A DNA stretch of 64,000 nt from Nonomuraea pusilla (GTDB taxonomy: Bacteria > Actinomycetota > Actinomycetes > Streptosporangiales > Streptosporangiaceae): positions 1-64,000 of the forward strand of contig NZ_FOBF01000014.1 in the NCBI RefSeq assembly GCF_900109355.1, given 5' to 3'. Position 1 is the first letter of the stretch. Each line of letters opens with the position of its first letter. Position numbers and translations under genes: made by a program. The notes below the pieces were generated by a model, which saw only the letters and a program-made list of their open reading frames with translations, was not told the DNA's origin and searched no databases. Below, one piece after another: positions 32,052 to 43,808 of this stretch.

Positions 32052-33160
32052 CGGGTGCTCATCTCCAGAAGTGGTACGTACTGCTCGGCGGCCGTCAGCG
32101 AGCCGTGGTAGCCGGTTAAACCGGCCTCCACCGGGCGGGTGGACGACGCGACGATCGCCACATCACCGTACGGGACGGCCACGACGTCGCCGATGCGGGG
32201 CAGCCAGGCGTCGAGCACCCTCGGCCCGAACCAGCCCGACTCCACCGCCTCCTGCCTGGACACCACCCACGCCCGGCCGTCGAGCACGCCGCGCCAGGCG
32301 TCGAGCACGCGCGCGGCGGCCCCGGGGCGGGCGTAGACGTGCCTGGCCCTGGCCTCGCCGCCGACCAGCGCGACCCCCTCGGCCAGCTCGGGCACGGTGT
32401 CGGCGTCGATCTTCTCCCCGGCGTTGACCATGCCGTGGTCGGCGGTGACGTACAGGGCGGAACCGGGCGGCAGGCCCTCGGCCAGGCGCCGCGCCATCTC
32501 GTCGACGGCCGCCAGCTCGCACAGCCACTCCTCGCCGCCCCAGCCGTGCAGGTGCCCGGCGGTGTCGAGGTCGCCGTAGTAGACGGTGACGTGGGCGCGC
32601 GGCTCGCGCAGCGCCTCCAGCGCGCGGGCCACGCGTTCGGCGGGCGTCTCCGCCGCCAGGTGGCGCACCCCCCGGTAGACGGCCCTGGTGAGCCCCGTGT
32701 CGGCGAACCCGCCGGGGGCGACGTACGAGCAGGTGACGCCCGCCGCGGCCGCCCGCTCGTAGACGGTGGCGGCCGGCTGCCAGCGCTCGGGGTCCATGTA
32801 CGCGCCGTCGGGCAACGTCCAGCGCAGGCAGTTGAACAGGTGGCCGGTGCCCGGCACGGCGAGGGTGGGCCCGAGCATGCCGTGCTCGCCCGGCGGCAGC
32901 CCCGTGCCGAGCGAGCAGAGGCTGGTGACGGTGGTGGCGGGGAACCCGGCCGTGAGCACCGGGCCGGGCAGGCCCGACAGGAACGGCGCGGCTCCGGCGT
33001 GGGCGCGCAGCAGCTCGGCGCCGAGGCCGTCGACGAGGAACAGGCAGACCCGTGCCGCCGGGGCGAGCGCCAGGGCGTTGGGCTCGGGCAGGCCCAGCGC
33101 GGCGAGCAGCGACCCCGGAAGGTCGGGCAGCGAGCTGCCGCCGTAGCCCGGGACCGTCAT
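32048..33160 (-). CDS. Alkaline phosphatase superfamily protein (nucleotide pyrophosphatase-like)
   Basis: A 370-residue metal-dependent phosphodiesterase fold. Metal and nucleophile sites are Asp44 (LFLVDGLG), Thr in GFPATTVTS (72-80), Asp197/Asp199 and His203 (YGDLDTAGHLHGW), Asp241/His242 (TADHGMVN) and a late GYHGS. These match the phosphodiesterase/pyrophosphatase branch. No signal peptide, so cytoplasmic. ATG 33160 chosen; GTG 33163 is adjacent. It lies 26 nt after the DUF5998 gene and is coupled to the sulfurtransferase. Confidence 0.9.
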   Translation of the reverse strand: MTVPGYGGSSLPDLPGSLLAALGLPEPNALALAPAARVCLFLVDGLGAELLRAHAGAAPFLSGLPGPVLTAGFPATTVTSLCSLGTGLPPGEHGMLGPTLAVPGTGHLFNCLRWTLPDGAYMDPERWQPAATVYERAAAAGVTCSYVAPGGFADTGLTRAVYRGVRHLAAETPAERVARALEALREPRAHVTVYYGDLDTAGHLHGWGGEEWLCELAAVDEMARRLAEGLPPGSALYVTADHGMVNAGEKIDADTVPELAEGVALVGGEARARHVYARPGAAARVLDAWRGVLDGRAWVVSRQEAVESGWFGPRVLDAWLPRIGDVVAVPYGDVAIVASSTRPVEAGLTGYHGSLTAAEQYVPLLEMSTR

Positions 33161-33186
33161 CACCTGGTCGTCCAAGCCGGCCCCGC

Positions 33187-33777
33187 TCAGGAGGCGGCGC
33201 GGGCGGTGGCCTCGGACAGCGCCTTGGCGAAGGCCAGCACGTGGCCGACCGCCTCCGGCCCGTCGGCGGCCTCGCTGACGCGCAGCGAGAGGTCGTCGGC
33301 GGTGATGGCGCCGGTGTAGCCGTGGTCGGCCTCGCAGTTCTCGTCGCCGCAGGTGGCCGGTTCGAGGTCGACGTGGGAGATGGCGCCCCAGCCGATCGTG
33401 AGCGTCACCTCCGTGGGAGGGACGCCGGGCGCGTACGCCGCCGGGTCGGGCACCACCCGGGTGACCGCGACCGACTGCACGCGGCTCAGCCTGACCGCCT
33501 CCGTGGTGGTGGAGGCGTGCGAGGCGGAGACTCCCTCCACGGCCGGATGCTCGTCGGTGTGGCACACGAGCAGCCGCGTCGCCGACAGCACCAGGACGGT
33601 CACGTGCCTGCGCACCTCCATCGCCGGATCGAAGGTGGCCTCGTGGTGCACCACGAACGCGGTGACGGCCTCCTTGCCCAGCGCTGACTCGACCGCGTCG
33701 GTGACCAGGTCGGGGTAGTAGCCGCTGCGCTCGATCGCTTCACGCAGGCCCGCGGCCGACAGTCGGGTTTCCCTCAT
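33187..33777 (-). CDS. DUF5998 family protein
   Basis: A 196-residue actinobacterial protein with the conserved pieces LREAIERSGYYPDLVTDAV, VVHHEATFDPAMEVRRHVTV, LLVCHTDEHP and CGDENCEADHGYTG, and a C-terminal helix. It is first of a three-gene operon with the phosphodiesterase and the sulfurtransferase, an order common in actinobacteria. Function unknown. The CxxxxC pair might bind metal. Confidence 0.88.
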   Translation of the reverse strand: MRETRLSAAGLREAIERSGYYPDLVTDAVESALGKEAVTAFVVHHEATFDPAMEVRRHVTVLVLSATRLLVCHTDEHPAVEGVSASHASTTTEAVRLSRVQSVAVTRVVPDPAAYAPGVPPTEVTLTIGWGAISHVDLEPATCGDENCEADHGYTGAITADDLSLRVSEAADGPEAVGHVLAFAKALSEATARAAS

Positions 33778-33889
33778 GCCTCCATCCTGCCAGGGACCGG
33801 CGGTGCCCTCACCCGCCCTGGATAACGCTCTATAACGTCTTCCCAGGGGACACGGCCGTCGCGCCGGGCTCCCGCCGGGCGCCGCCTGG

Positions 33890-36550
33890 TCAGGTGAGGC
33901 GGCGGGGGCCGCCGTCGATGCGCGGCCCGGCGGGCGTGCGCAGGGTCGCGCGGGCGCCCAGCACCATGACCCCGGACTCCCCCACGAGCACCTGGTCGAG
34001 GTCGAGGCGGCACACCTCGGGCAGGTCGTGCGCCAGGCGGCCCACCCTGACCAGCAGCTCCTCCAGCGCGGCCACCGCGACCGGCGGGTAGCCGTACTCG
34101 CCGAACAGCAGCGGCGCCGCCCGCACCGACCGCACCAGCGCGGCGGCGTCGTCGCGGGTCAGCGGCGCCAGGCGGAAGGCCTGGTCCTGCAGCAGGCGCG
34201 CGGTCACCTCGCCGAGGCCGAACGACACCACAGGGCCGAACGCCGGGTCCTCGGCGACGCCCACCACCGTCGGCACCGCCGGCTGGGGCGCCATCCGCTG
34301 CACGGCCAGCTCCACCCGCTCGCCGAGCTGCTCGGCGAACTCCGCGTACGCGTGGCGCACCATGTCGGGGCCGGTCAGCCCGAGGCGTACGGTGCCGGCG
34401 CGGCGGGACGCCTCAGGGTCGGCCACCTTGAGCACCACCGGCCAGCCCAGCCGTTCCGCGGCGGCCACCGCCCCCTCGGGCGAGCGTACGACCTCGGCGG
34501 GCCAGACGGTCAGCCCGTAGCACGACAGCAGCTCGGAGGCCTCGATCTCCACCTTGGGCCCGGGCTGGGCGAAGGCGGCGGACGTCTCGTCGGGGGCGGT
34601 GCCCGCGAGGGTCGCGCGCACCAGCTCCCTGGCGCGGGCGGTGTCGACGTCGTCGAGCTCGGGCGGCGGCACGACGGGCTGGGCCCGCCACAGGGCGTAC
34701 CTGGTGACGTGCGCGAGGGCGCGCACCGCCTCCTCGGGTGCCCCGTAGGACGGGATCGAGCCACGGGCGGGCCGCGTGCCCGGCTCGGCCACGGCCAGCG
34801 ACGGGTGCACGCCGTGGTGGCCCTCGAACGTGGCCAGCACCGGCTTGGCCGAGCCGTGCGAGACGCGCAGCAGCTCGGCGGCCACGGCGTCGTCCTCGCC
34901 GGGAATGGGCGGCATGTAGATCACGACGGCCGCGTCGACCTCGGGCTGTTCCAGCTCGCCGCCGAGCGCCCTGCCGAACTCGGCCGCGCCCGCCGCCGCC
35001 CCCAGGTTGACCGCGGGCCGCGGCTCCAGGCCCGCCGCCACGCAGGCGTCGGAGGCGAGCAGGCCGAGCGCGTCGGAGTTGGTGACGAGGGCGACCCTCG
35101 GACCCGCGGGCAGCGGCTGGTAGGCGAGGAGCTGGCCGACGTCGAAGAGCTGGAAGATGTCGTCGACGCGGATGAGCCCTGCCTGCTGGAACAGCGCGCT
35201 GATGGCGGTGTCGGGCAGGCGCAGCTCGCGCGCCGAGTGACCGGCGGGGGTGCCGCCGCTCTTGACCGCCACGATGGGCTTCCTGCGCGAGATGCGCCTG
35301 GCCAGCCGGGTGAACTTGCGCGGGTTGCCCAGCGACTCGAGGTAGAGCAGGATCACCTCGGTCGCGTCGTCCTCCTCCCAGTACTGCAGGAGGTCGTTGC
35401 CCGACACGTCGGCCCGGTTGCCGGCGGAGACGAACGTCGAGATGCCCATGCCGCGCTGGGCCACCCGCTGCAGCAGCGCGGTGCCGAGGGCGCCCGACTG
35501 GCTGAAGAACCCCACCCTGCCGCGGCCGGGCACGGTGGCGGCGAGCGTGGCGTTCAGCCTGACGGCCGGGTCGGTGTTGGCGATGCCGAGGCAGTTGGGG
35601 CCGACCACGCGCATGCCGTACGAGTGGGCGAGCCTGGCCAGCTCGTCCTGCCTGGCCCGGCCCTGCGGCCCGGTCTCGCCGAACCCGGAGGAGACCACCA
35701 CCAGGCCGTGCACGCCCTTCTCCGCGCACTCCTGCACGATGCCGATCACGCTCTCGGCCGGGACGGCGACCACGGCGAGGTCCACCTCGCCGTCGATGGC
35801 GGTCACGCTCGGGTAGGCCCGCACGCCCGCCACGGCCCGCACCTCGCGGTGCACCGGGTAGACGGGGCCGGTGAAGTCGGCGCCCAGCAGGTTGCGCAGG
35901 ACGGTCTGGCCGACGCCGCCCGGCTCGCGCGACGCGCCGATCACCGCGACCGAGCCCGGGGTGAGCAGCCTGGCGATGGACCTGGCCTCGGCGCGGTGCT
36001 CGCGCGCCGCCGTGACCTCCTCGGAGGTCTCGGTGGGCGTCAGGTCGAGCGTCATGCGGACGACGCCGTCGGCGAAGCGGCTCTCCGCCGTGTACCCGGC
36101 CTGGCGCAGGACGCCCATCATCTTGGCGTTCGCGGGCAGGACGTCGGCGATGAAGCGCTGGATGCCGTGCTCGCGGGCCGTCGCCGCGAGGTGCTCCAGC
36201 AGCACCGAGGCCACGCCCCTGCCCTGGTGCGCGTCCTCCACGAGGAAGGCGATCTCGGCCTCGCCCGGCTCGATGCGGTCGTAGCGGATCACCGCCACCA
36301 TCTCCTCGCCGATGGTGGTGATCAGCGCCACCCGCGTGACGTAGTCGACGTTCGTGAACCGCTCGACCTCGCGGTCGGACAGCCGCGGGCGCGGGCCGAA
36401 GAAGCGGAAGTAGATGCTCTCCTCGGACAGGCGGGAGTAGAAGGCGCGCAGGCGGTCGGCGTCCTCCGGCTTGATCGGCCGGACGTGCGCGGTGCCTCCG
36501 TCGGCCAGGACGACGTCGGCCTCCCAGTGGGCCGGATACTGAGCCTCCAC
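33890..36550 (-). CDS. GNAT acetyltransferase fused to ADP-forming acyl-CoA synthetase-like domains
   Basis: With the chosen GTG 36550 the protein has 886 residues. An N-terminal GNAT domain (about 12-165: EEMVAVIRYDRIEPGEAEIA, VEDAHQGRGVASVLLEHLA) is followed by a CoA-binding Rossmann domain (about 195-290: SVAVIGASREPGGVG), a succinyl-CoA ligase-like domain (GFFSQSGALG) and a C-terminal ATP-grasp domain. Such proteins act as protein lysine acetyltransferases (PatA type). The segment where active ligases carry the phospho-His (SHTG) reads AGHSARELRLPD, so the synthetase half is probably inactive and regulatory. TACCCT lies six bases before the GTG, suggesting a leaderless mRNA. Confidence 0.9.
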   Translation of the reverse strand: MEAQYPAHWEADVVLADGGTAHVRPIKPEDADRLRAFYSRLSEESIYFRFFGPRPRLSDREVERFTNVDYVTRVALITTIGEEMVAVIRYDRIEPGEAEIAFLVEDAHQGRGVASVLLEHLAATAREHGIQRFIADVLPANAKMMGVLRQAGYTAESRFADGVVRMTLDLTPTETSEEVTAAREHRAEARSIARLLTPGSVAVIGASREPGGVGQTVLRNLLGADFTGPVYPVHREVRAVAGVRAYPSVTAIDGEVDLAVVAVPAESVIGIVQECAEKGVHGLVVVSSGFGETGPQGRARQDELARLAHSYGMRVVGPNCLGIANTDPAVRLNATLAATVPGRGRVGFFSQSGALGTALLQRVAQRGMGISTFVSAGNRADVSGNDLLQYWEEDDATEVILLYLESLGNPRKFTRLARRISRRKPIVAVKSGGTPAGHSARELRLPDTAISALFQQAGLIRVDDIFQLFDVGQLLAYQPLPAGPRVALVTNSDALGLLASDACVAAGLEPRPAVNLGAAAGAAEFGRALGGELEQPEVDAAVVIYMPPIPGEDDAVAAELLRVSHGSAKPVLATFEGHHGVHPSLAVAEPGTRPARGSIPSYGAPEEAVRALAHVTRYALWRAQPVVPPPELDDVDTARARELVRATLAGTAPDETSAAFAQPGPKVEIEASELLSCYGLTVWPAEVVRSPEGAVAAAERLGWPVVLKVADPEASRRAGTVRLGLTGPDMVRHAYAEFAEQLGERVELAVQRMAPQPAVPTVVGVAEDPAFGPVVSFGLGEVTARLLQDQAFRLAPLTRDDAAALVRSVRAAPLLFGEYGYPPVAVAALEELLVRVGRLAHDLPEVCRLDLDQVLVGESGVMVLGARATLRTPAGPRIDGGPRRLT

Positions 36551-36556
36551 AGACAG

Positions 36557-36583
36557 AGGGTAAACCGGCTTCTCACATGGCAA
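36557..36583 (-). promoter_or_regulatory. Probable leaderless promoter of the GNAT-synthetase gene
   Basis: On the minus strand, -35 TTGCCA (36578-36583) and -10 TACCCT (36557-36562) are separated by 15 bp. The -10 ends 6 nt before GTG 36550, the spacing expected when transcription starts on the initiation codon. No ribosome site is present, consistent with this. Confidence 0.5.
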
Positions 36584-36719
36584 GACCGCCGGCCCGCTTG
36601 GACAACGCTTGTGCATCGACTCAGACCCGGTGTAGGGGGACGGCCCCACGAGCAGCCCGGAAGCTGTTAGTTTTGCCGTTGGCCAGGCTCGTTCTTGTAG
36701 TCAGCAAGGTGGTGACATC

Positions 36720-37613
36720 ATGACGCGGGTCGTCGTGGTGGGCGATCTCATGACCGACGCGGTCGCGCGCGCCCGTTATGCGCTCGCCAGGGCGAGCGAC
36801 ACCCCGGCGATCGTGACCATGCACGGCGGCGGCTCCGGGGCGAACATCGCCTCGTGGCTGGCGGTCGAGGGCGCCGAGGTGGCCTTCATCGGCCGCAGGG
36901 GCGCCGACATCACCGGTCGCAACCGCGACATGGAGCTGATGGGCTACGGCGTCGACGCCAGGCTCGTCATGGACCCCGAACGTCCCACCGGCACCTGCGT
37001 CGTGCTCGTCACCCACAAGGGCGAGCGCACCATGCTCTCCGACCCGGGCGCCAACGCCGCGCTCTCCCCCGAGGACCTCCCGCGCGACCTGTTCGCCAAC
37101 GGCGCGCACCTGCACCTGTCGGGCTACACGCTCATCAATGAGGGCTCGCGCGAGGCCGGCCTCGCCGCGCTCGACATGGCCCGCCGCACCGGCATGTCCA
37201 TCTCGGTCGACTGCGCCTCCTCCGCGCCGCTGGAGCGCACCGGCGCCGAGCCGTTCCTGGAGTGGACGAACGGCGTCAAGCTGCTGTTCGCCAACATCGA
37301 CCAGGCGAAGGTGCTGACCGGCCGCGACGACGCCGAGGCCGCCGCCAAGGTGCTCACCGCCTGGTTCCCGCAGGTCGTGATCAAGATGAACACCGAGGGC
37401 GCGCTCTGGTTCAGCAACGGCAGGCCCGAGCCGGTGCGCGCGGCCGCCGAGCCGGTGGACCGCGTGGTCGACGGCACGGGCGCGGGCGACGCGTTCTGCG
37501 CCGGGTTCCTTCCGCCGTGGCTGGAGGGCAAGCCGCCCGCCGAGGCGCTGGCCGCAGGCTGCGGGCTGGCCGCCAAGGCCATCATGCACCTCGGCGCCCG
37601 CCCCCGCCTCTGA
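36720..37613 (+). CDS. PfkB-family carbohydrate or nucleoside kinase
   Basis: A 297-residue ribokinase-fold protein. Substrate motif GGGSGANIASWLA is at 37-49, and the ATP/catalytic motif VDGTGAGDAFCAGF contains base Asp257. The sequence resembles the sugar and pseudouridine kinase branches, but substrate cannot be assigned. AAGGTGG precedes ATG 36720. It is monocistronic and divergent from the GNAT-synthetase gene, convergent with recQ. Confidence 0.9.
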   Translation: MTRVVVVGDLMTDAVARARYALARASDTPAIVTMHGGGSGANIASWLAVEGAEVAFIGRRGADITGRNRDMELMGYGVDARLVMDPERPTGTCVVLVTHKGERTMLSDPGANAALSPEDLPRDLFANGAHLHLSGYTLINEGSREAGLAALDMARRTGMSISVDCASSAPLERTGAEPFLEWTNGVKLLFANIDQAKVLTGRDDAEAAAKVLTAWFPQVVIKMNTEGALWFSNGRPEPVRAAAEPVDRVVDGTGAGDAFCAGFLPPWLEGKPPAEALAAGCGLAAKAIMHLGARPRL

Positions 37614-37710
37614 CCGCCCCCGCCCCGGTCCGCTTTCGGAATCAGCGGTTCCCCTCCGGCCCTGCGGCCCGCCTCGCGGTAAGGCAGCGGGCGCGGGCCA
37701 GGAGGGCGGT

Positions 37711-37805
37711 GGCCAGGGCGCTCCGACGAGGCGGTGCGCTCAGGTCAGGAGATGGTGACCAGAGCGCTCCGACGAGGCGGTGGGCTCGGGTCAGGAGGTG
37801 GTGGC
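37711..37805. repeat. 46-bp tandem duplication at the recQ 3' end
   Basis: CCAGRGCGCTCCGACGAGG-type units start at 37713 and 37759, and a partial third at 37805. The period is exactly 46 bp and the first two copies differ at a few positions. The second unit runs into the recQ stop codon (37791), so the duplicated segment includes the gene's last codons and stop. Confidence 0.85.
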
Positions 37806-39878
37806 CAGGGCCAGCGGCAGCACGGCGGGGGCGCCCGCGTGGCGCACCAGCGCGGCGGCCAGCGTCATCGTCCAGCCGGTGTCGACGCGGTCGTCGATCA
37901 GCAGCACCGGCCCCCCGCACGTGGCCACCGCCGCGCCCAGCTCCCGCGGCATGGCCAGCGTCGCCCTGACCGCCTGCACCCGCTTGGCGCTGTTGAACTG
38001 CCGTCCGGGCGAGCCCGCGCGGTAGCCCAGCTCCCCCAGGTACGCCAGCCGCCCCACCTGCGCCAGCCGCTCGGCGAACCCGCGCACGAGCAGCGGCCGC
38101 GTCGCCGACGGCACGTTCACCACCGCCACCGGCCGCTCCCGCCACTCCCAGGACGCGAGCACCTGCACCACGGCCTTGAACACGTCGTCGGGCAGCGGCC
38201 CGTCGCCGCCGGCGAACAGGTCGCGCAGCCGGTTGCCCCAGCCGATGTCGGTCAGCCTGCCGAGGACCCGGCCCGGCTCGGCGCCCAACTCGGGCTTGAT
38301 CCGCCCGGACAGGTCGGACAGGCCGGTGGGCCACTGCCTGCGCGCCTCGATCTCGACGCCGGGCCTGCTCAGCCGCGCCCGCGCCGACTCGACGGCGGGG
38401 GCGGCGATCTCCGCCGAGCGGTGCCTGCCGGTGCAGTTGTCGCAGCGGCCGCACGGCGTGGCGGTGTCGTCGTCGAGGTGCCTGCGCAGGTACTGCTCGC
38501 GGCACTCGGTGGTGGTGAGGTAGCCGAGCATGGCCTCCTGCTCGGCCTTCCGCTCGGCGGCGATGCGGGAGTAGCGCTCGGCGTCGTACGCCCAGGGCTC
38601 GCCGGTGGCCTCCCAGCCGCCCTTGACCCTGCGCACCGCGCCGTCGACGTCGAGCACCTTGAGCATCATCTCCAGCCTGCTCCTGCTCAGGTCGACGGCC
38701 GTCTCCAGGGCCTGGGTGGACAGCACGCCGCGCTCCTCCAGCGTCTGCAGCACGGCCCGTACGACGGGCTCGGGCGGGAAGGCCAGCGAGCCGAAGTAGG
38801 CCCAGATCTCGCGGTCCTCGGCGCCGGGCAGCAGGATGACCTCGGCCCGCTCCACGCCGCGGCCCGCGCGCCCGACCTGCTGGTAGTACGCGACGGGCGA
38901 CTGCGGGGCCCCGACGTGCACGACGAACCCGAGGTCGGGCTTGTCGAACCCCATGCCGAGCGCGCTGGTGGCGACCAGCGCCTTGACCTTGTTGGCGAGC
39001 AGCGCCTCCTCGGCCTCCAGCCGCTCGGACGGCTCGGTCTGCCCGGTGTACGCGGCGACCTCCAGCCCCTGCTCGCGCAGGTGGCCGGCGATCTCGTGGG
39101 CGGCGGCGACGGTGAGGGTGTAGACGATGCCTGAGCCGGGCAGCTCGCGCAGCGTCTGAGCCAGCCAGGCCAGCCGCTGCTCGGCGGTGGGCAGGCGCAC
39201 CACGCCGAGGTGGAGGCTCTCGCGCTCCAGCGGCCCGCGCAGGACGAGCGTGCCCTCGCCCATCTGCTCGGCCACGTCGCGGGTGACGCGGGCGTTGGCC
39301 GTGGCGGTGGTGGCCAGCACCGGGATGCCGGGCGGCAGGTCGTCGAAGAGGGTGGCGAGCCTGCGGTAGTCGGGCCTGAAGTCGTGGCCCCAGTCGGAGA
39401 TGCAGTGGGCCTCGTCGACGACGACCAGCCCGGCGCTCTCGGCCAGCTCGGGCAGGACGTTGTCGCGGAAGTCGGGGTTGTTGAGCCGCTCGGGGCTGAC
39501 CAGCAGCACGTCGACCAGGCCCTCGGCGACCTGGCCGTAGATCTCCTCCCACGCCTCGGGGTTGGCGGAGTTGATGGTGACGGCCCTGATGCCCGCGCGC
39601 TCGGCGGCGGCGATCTGGTTGCGCATGAGCGCAAGCAGCGGCGAGACGATGACCGTGGGCCCCTCTCCCAGGTCGCGCAGCAGCGCCGTGGCCACGAAGT
39701 AGACGGCGGACTTGCCCCAGCCGGTGCGCTGCACGACCAGCACCCTGCGCCGGTCGACGACGAGCGCCTCGATGGCGGCCCACTGGTCGTCACGGAGCCT
39801 CGCGTGCTCCCCCGCGAGCGCCCGCAGGCGCTCCTCGGCCTCTGGTCTGAGCATCGCGGCGTCGGGCGCGTCAATCAT
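37791..39878 (-). CDS. RecQ-family ATP-dependent DNA helicase with C-terminal phosphoribosyltransferase-like domain
   Basis: A 695-residue helicase. Motifs in order are Walker A RTGWGKSAVY (51-60; Lys56), VSPLLALMRNQ, DEAH at 155-158 (VVVDEAHCISDWGHDFRPDY), LATTATA, then motifs V/VI (SALGMGFDKPDLG, QQVGRAGRG). A RecQ-C zinc site (TECREQYLRR, PCGRCDNC) and a winged-helix region follow. The last 150 residues resemble a phosphoribosyltransferase, with LLIDDRVDTGWTMTLAAAL like the PRPP loop. That fusion is known in some actinobacterial RecQ proteins, but its role is unclear. Start ATG 39878 with AAGGA nearby. Confidence 0.92.
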   Translation of the reverse strand: MIDAPDAAMLRPEAEERLRALAGEHARLRDDQWAAIEALVVDRRRVLVVQRTGWGKSAVYFVATALLRDLGEGPTVIVSPLLALMRNQIAAAERAGIRAVTINSANPEAWEEIYGQVAEGLVDVLLVSPERLNNPDFRDNVLPELAESAGLVVVDEAHCISDWGHDFRPDYRRLATLFDDLPPGIPVLATTATANARVTRDVAEQMGEGTLVLRGPLERESLHLGVVRLPTAEQRLAWLAQTLRELPGSGIVYTLTVAAAHEIAGHLREQGLEVAAYTGQTEPSERLEAEEALLANKVKALVATSALGMGFDKPDLGFVVHVGAPQSPVAYYQQVGRAGRGVERAEVILLPGAEDREIWAYFGSLAFPPEPVVRAVLQTLEERGVLSTQALETAVDLSRSRLEMMLKVLDVDGAVRRVKGGWEATGEPWAYDAERYSRIAAERKAEQEAMLGYLTTTECREQYLRRHLDDDTATPCGRCDNCTGRHRSAEIAAPAVESARARLSRPGVEIEARRQWPTGLSDLSGRIKPELGAEPGRVLGRLTDIGWGNRLRDLFAGGDGPLPDDVFKAVVQVLASWEWRERPVAVVNVPSATRPLLVRGFAERLAQVGRLAYLGELGYRAGSPGRQFNSAKRVQAVRATLAMPRELGAAVATCGGPVLLIDDRVDTGWTMTLAAALVRHAGAPAVLPLALATTS

Positions 39879-40016
39879 GCGTCCTTGTTACCAGGTCCGG
39901 CCGACGATTCGCGCCCGCGCGCGACCCCGGCCGGGACATCCGTCCCGAACCGGTAGGAACCGGTCCCCTCAGGAGGCGAGTCGCGGGCACCCCTTCTCTT
40001 CGGCACAATGTTCGAC

Positions 40017-42530
<2,514 letters not shown>

Positions 42531-43130
42531 CAGGACCCGCCGCCCGCGGCGCGCCATGGGCGTGACAGGCCTGACGCCTGCCGCCCGCAGTGCGCCGACG
42601 GTGTATCAGGCCCGGTGTCTGCAGTGCGCCACCGGGCGTGACAGGCCAGGTGTCTGCCGTCCGCAGTGCGCCGGCGGCGTACCAGGCACGCGCGCCCCAC
42701 AGGGCGTCGTCGGCGTGGCCGGGCCCGTCAGCGGCGGGCCGGGCCGTGTCGGCGGCCTGGCGGGCCAGGGAAAGCCACCGGCCGGGCGGCCGTCGAACGT
42801 CCGGACCCGGCCCTCGGGGAGGGGGGCCGGGCCCGGAACCGGCCCGCCGCGGCAATGCGGGGTCCCTTGGTGCGGTGCGGGGCCCGTTGCGGTGATGCGG
42901 GCCGATCGCGGCGATCCGGGGCCCGTTGCGGCGATGCGGGCCGATTGCGGCGATGTTGGGCTGGGTCCTGCCGGTGTCGCGATGCCGGGGCCGGGACGTG
43001 CCCGCTGCGGCGATGCGGGTCCGGAACGTGGCCGCCGCGGCGGTCGAGTCCGGCTGATGCGCGGGGCGCGGGCCGGGTCAGGGCCGGGCGTGGGGGTCGG
43101 CGCGCGTGGCTCCGGGGTGGCCGGGTGAGA
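42531..43130. repeat. 600-nt non-coding region with two minisatellite-like repeat blocks
   Basis: Block one (about 42561-42700) has four related units marked by CAGGC at 42566, 42607, 42642 and 42683, spaced 41, 35 and 41 bp, so a 76-bp higher-order unit. CGTGACAGGCC recurs exactly at 42561 and 42637. Block two (about 42880-42960) has a 39-bp unit starting GGGCCCGTTGCGG at 42880 and 42919, with decayed copies to about 43040 (TGCGGCGATGCGGG). No gene was found; the open frames here are shadows. Confidence 0.8.
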
Positions 43131-43703
43131 ATGGCTGCCATGGCTGCCAACTCGTTCATGGTCCCGCTCGGCACACCCGCGCCCGCCTTCGACCTGACCG
43201 CCATCGAGGGCGGCAGCGTCTCCCTGGACGACCTCAAGGGCTCGCCCGCGACCCTCGTGGTGTTCCTGTCGAACCACTGCCCGTACGTACGCCACATCGA
43301 GCGCGGCATCGGCGCGCTCGCGGCCGACTACGGCTCGCGGCTGTCGGTCGTCGCCATCTGCAGCAACGACAGCGTGAACTACCCCGACGACGACGCCACC
43401 CACCTGGCCGAGCAGGCGGCCCGCGCCGGGTTCGCCTTCCCGTACCTGCTGGACGACACGCAGGAGGTCGCGAAGGCGTACCGCGCGGCCTGCACGCCCG
43501 ACTTCTTCCTGTACGACGCGCGGTTCCTGCTGGTCTACCGGGGTGAGTTCGACGGCGCGCGGCCGGGCAACCCGGTGCCGGTGACGGGCGCGTCGCTGCG
43601 GGCCGCGATCGACGCGGTGCTGGCGGGCGAGCCGGTGCCCGAGCCACAGCATCCGTCGATGGGGTGCGGCATCAAGTGGCGTCCCGGCAACGAGCCCCGA
43701 TGA
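43131..43703 (+). CDS. Thioredoxin-fold redoxin (AhpC/TSA-like)
   Basis: A 190-residue protein with a peroxiredoxin-like thioredoxin fold: LGTPAPAFDLTAIEGG, then VVFLSNHCPYVRHIERG with reactive Cys50, then TPDFFLYDARFLLVYRGEFD. The NHCPYV motif is typical of a TlpA/redoxin subgroup sometimes annotated as thioredoxin family protein. No signal peptide. GGTGAG precedes ATG 43131; ATG 43140 is an alternative. It is monocistronic between the repeat region and the binding-protein gene. The actual electron donor is unknown. Confidence 0.85.
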   Translation: MAAMAANSFMVPLGTPAPAFDLTAIEGGSVSLDDLKGSPATLVVFLSNHCPYVRHIERGIGALAADYGSRLSVVAICSNDSVNYPDDDATHLAEQAARAGFAFPYLLDDTQEVAKAYRAACTPDFFLYDARFLLVYRGEFDGARPGNPVPVTGASLRAAIDAVLAGEPVPEPQHPSMGCGIKWRPGNEPR

Positions 43704-43808
43704 TCGCATAAGCACCCCACGCGGCGATCTCTTTTCCTATGATCAAGGTGATCATGTCCGGCATGTCCCCCCGGCCTGCACGTCGCCCCTGACGCGAAGG
43801 AGACCGCG

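Noticed and set aside
36673..36701. TTGCCG-17-TGTAGT as promoter of the PfkB gene
   Set aside because: The predicted start would cut into the ribosome site at 36706-36712, so the match is probably chance.
42561..42960. Possible CRISPR array
   Set aside because: Repeat units are imperfect, the spacing alternates 41/35 bp, the spacers are themselves repeated, and there are no cas genes.
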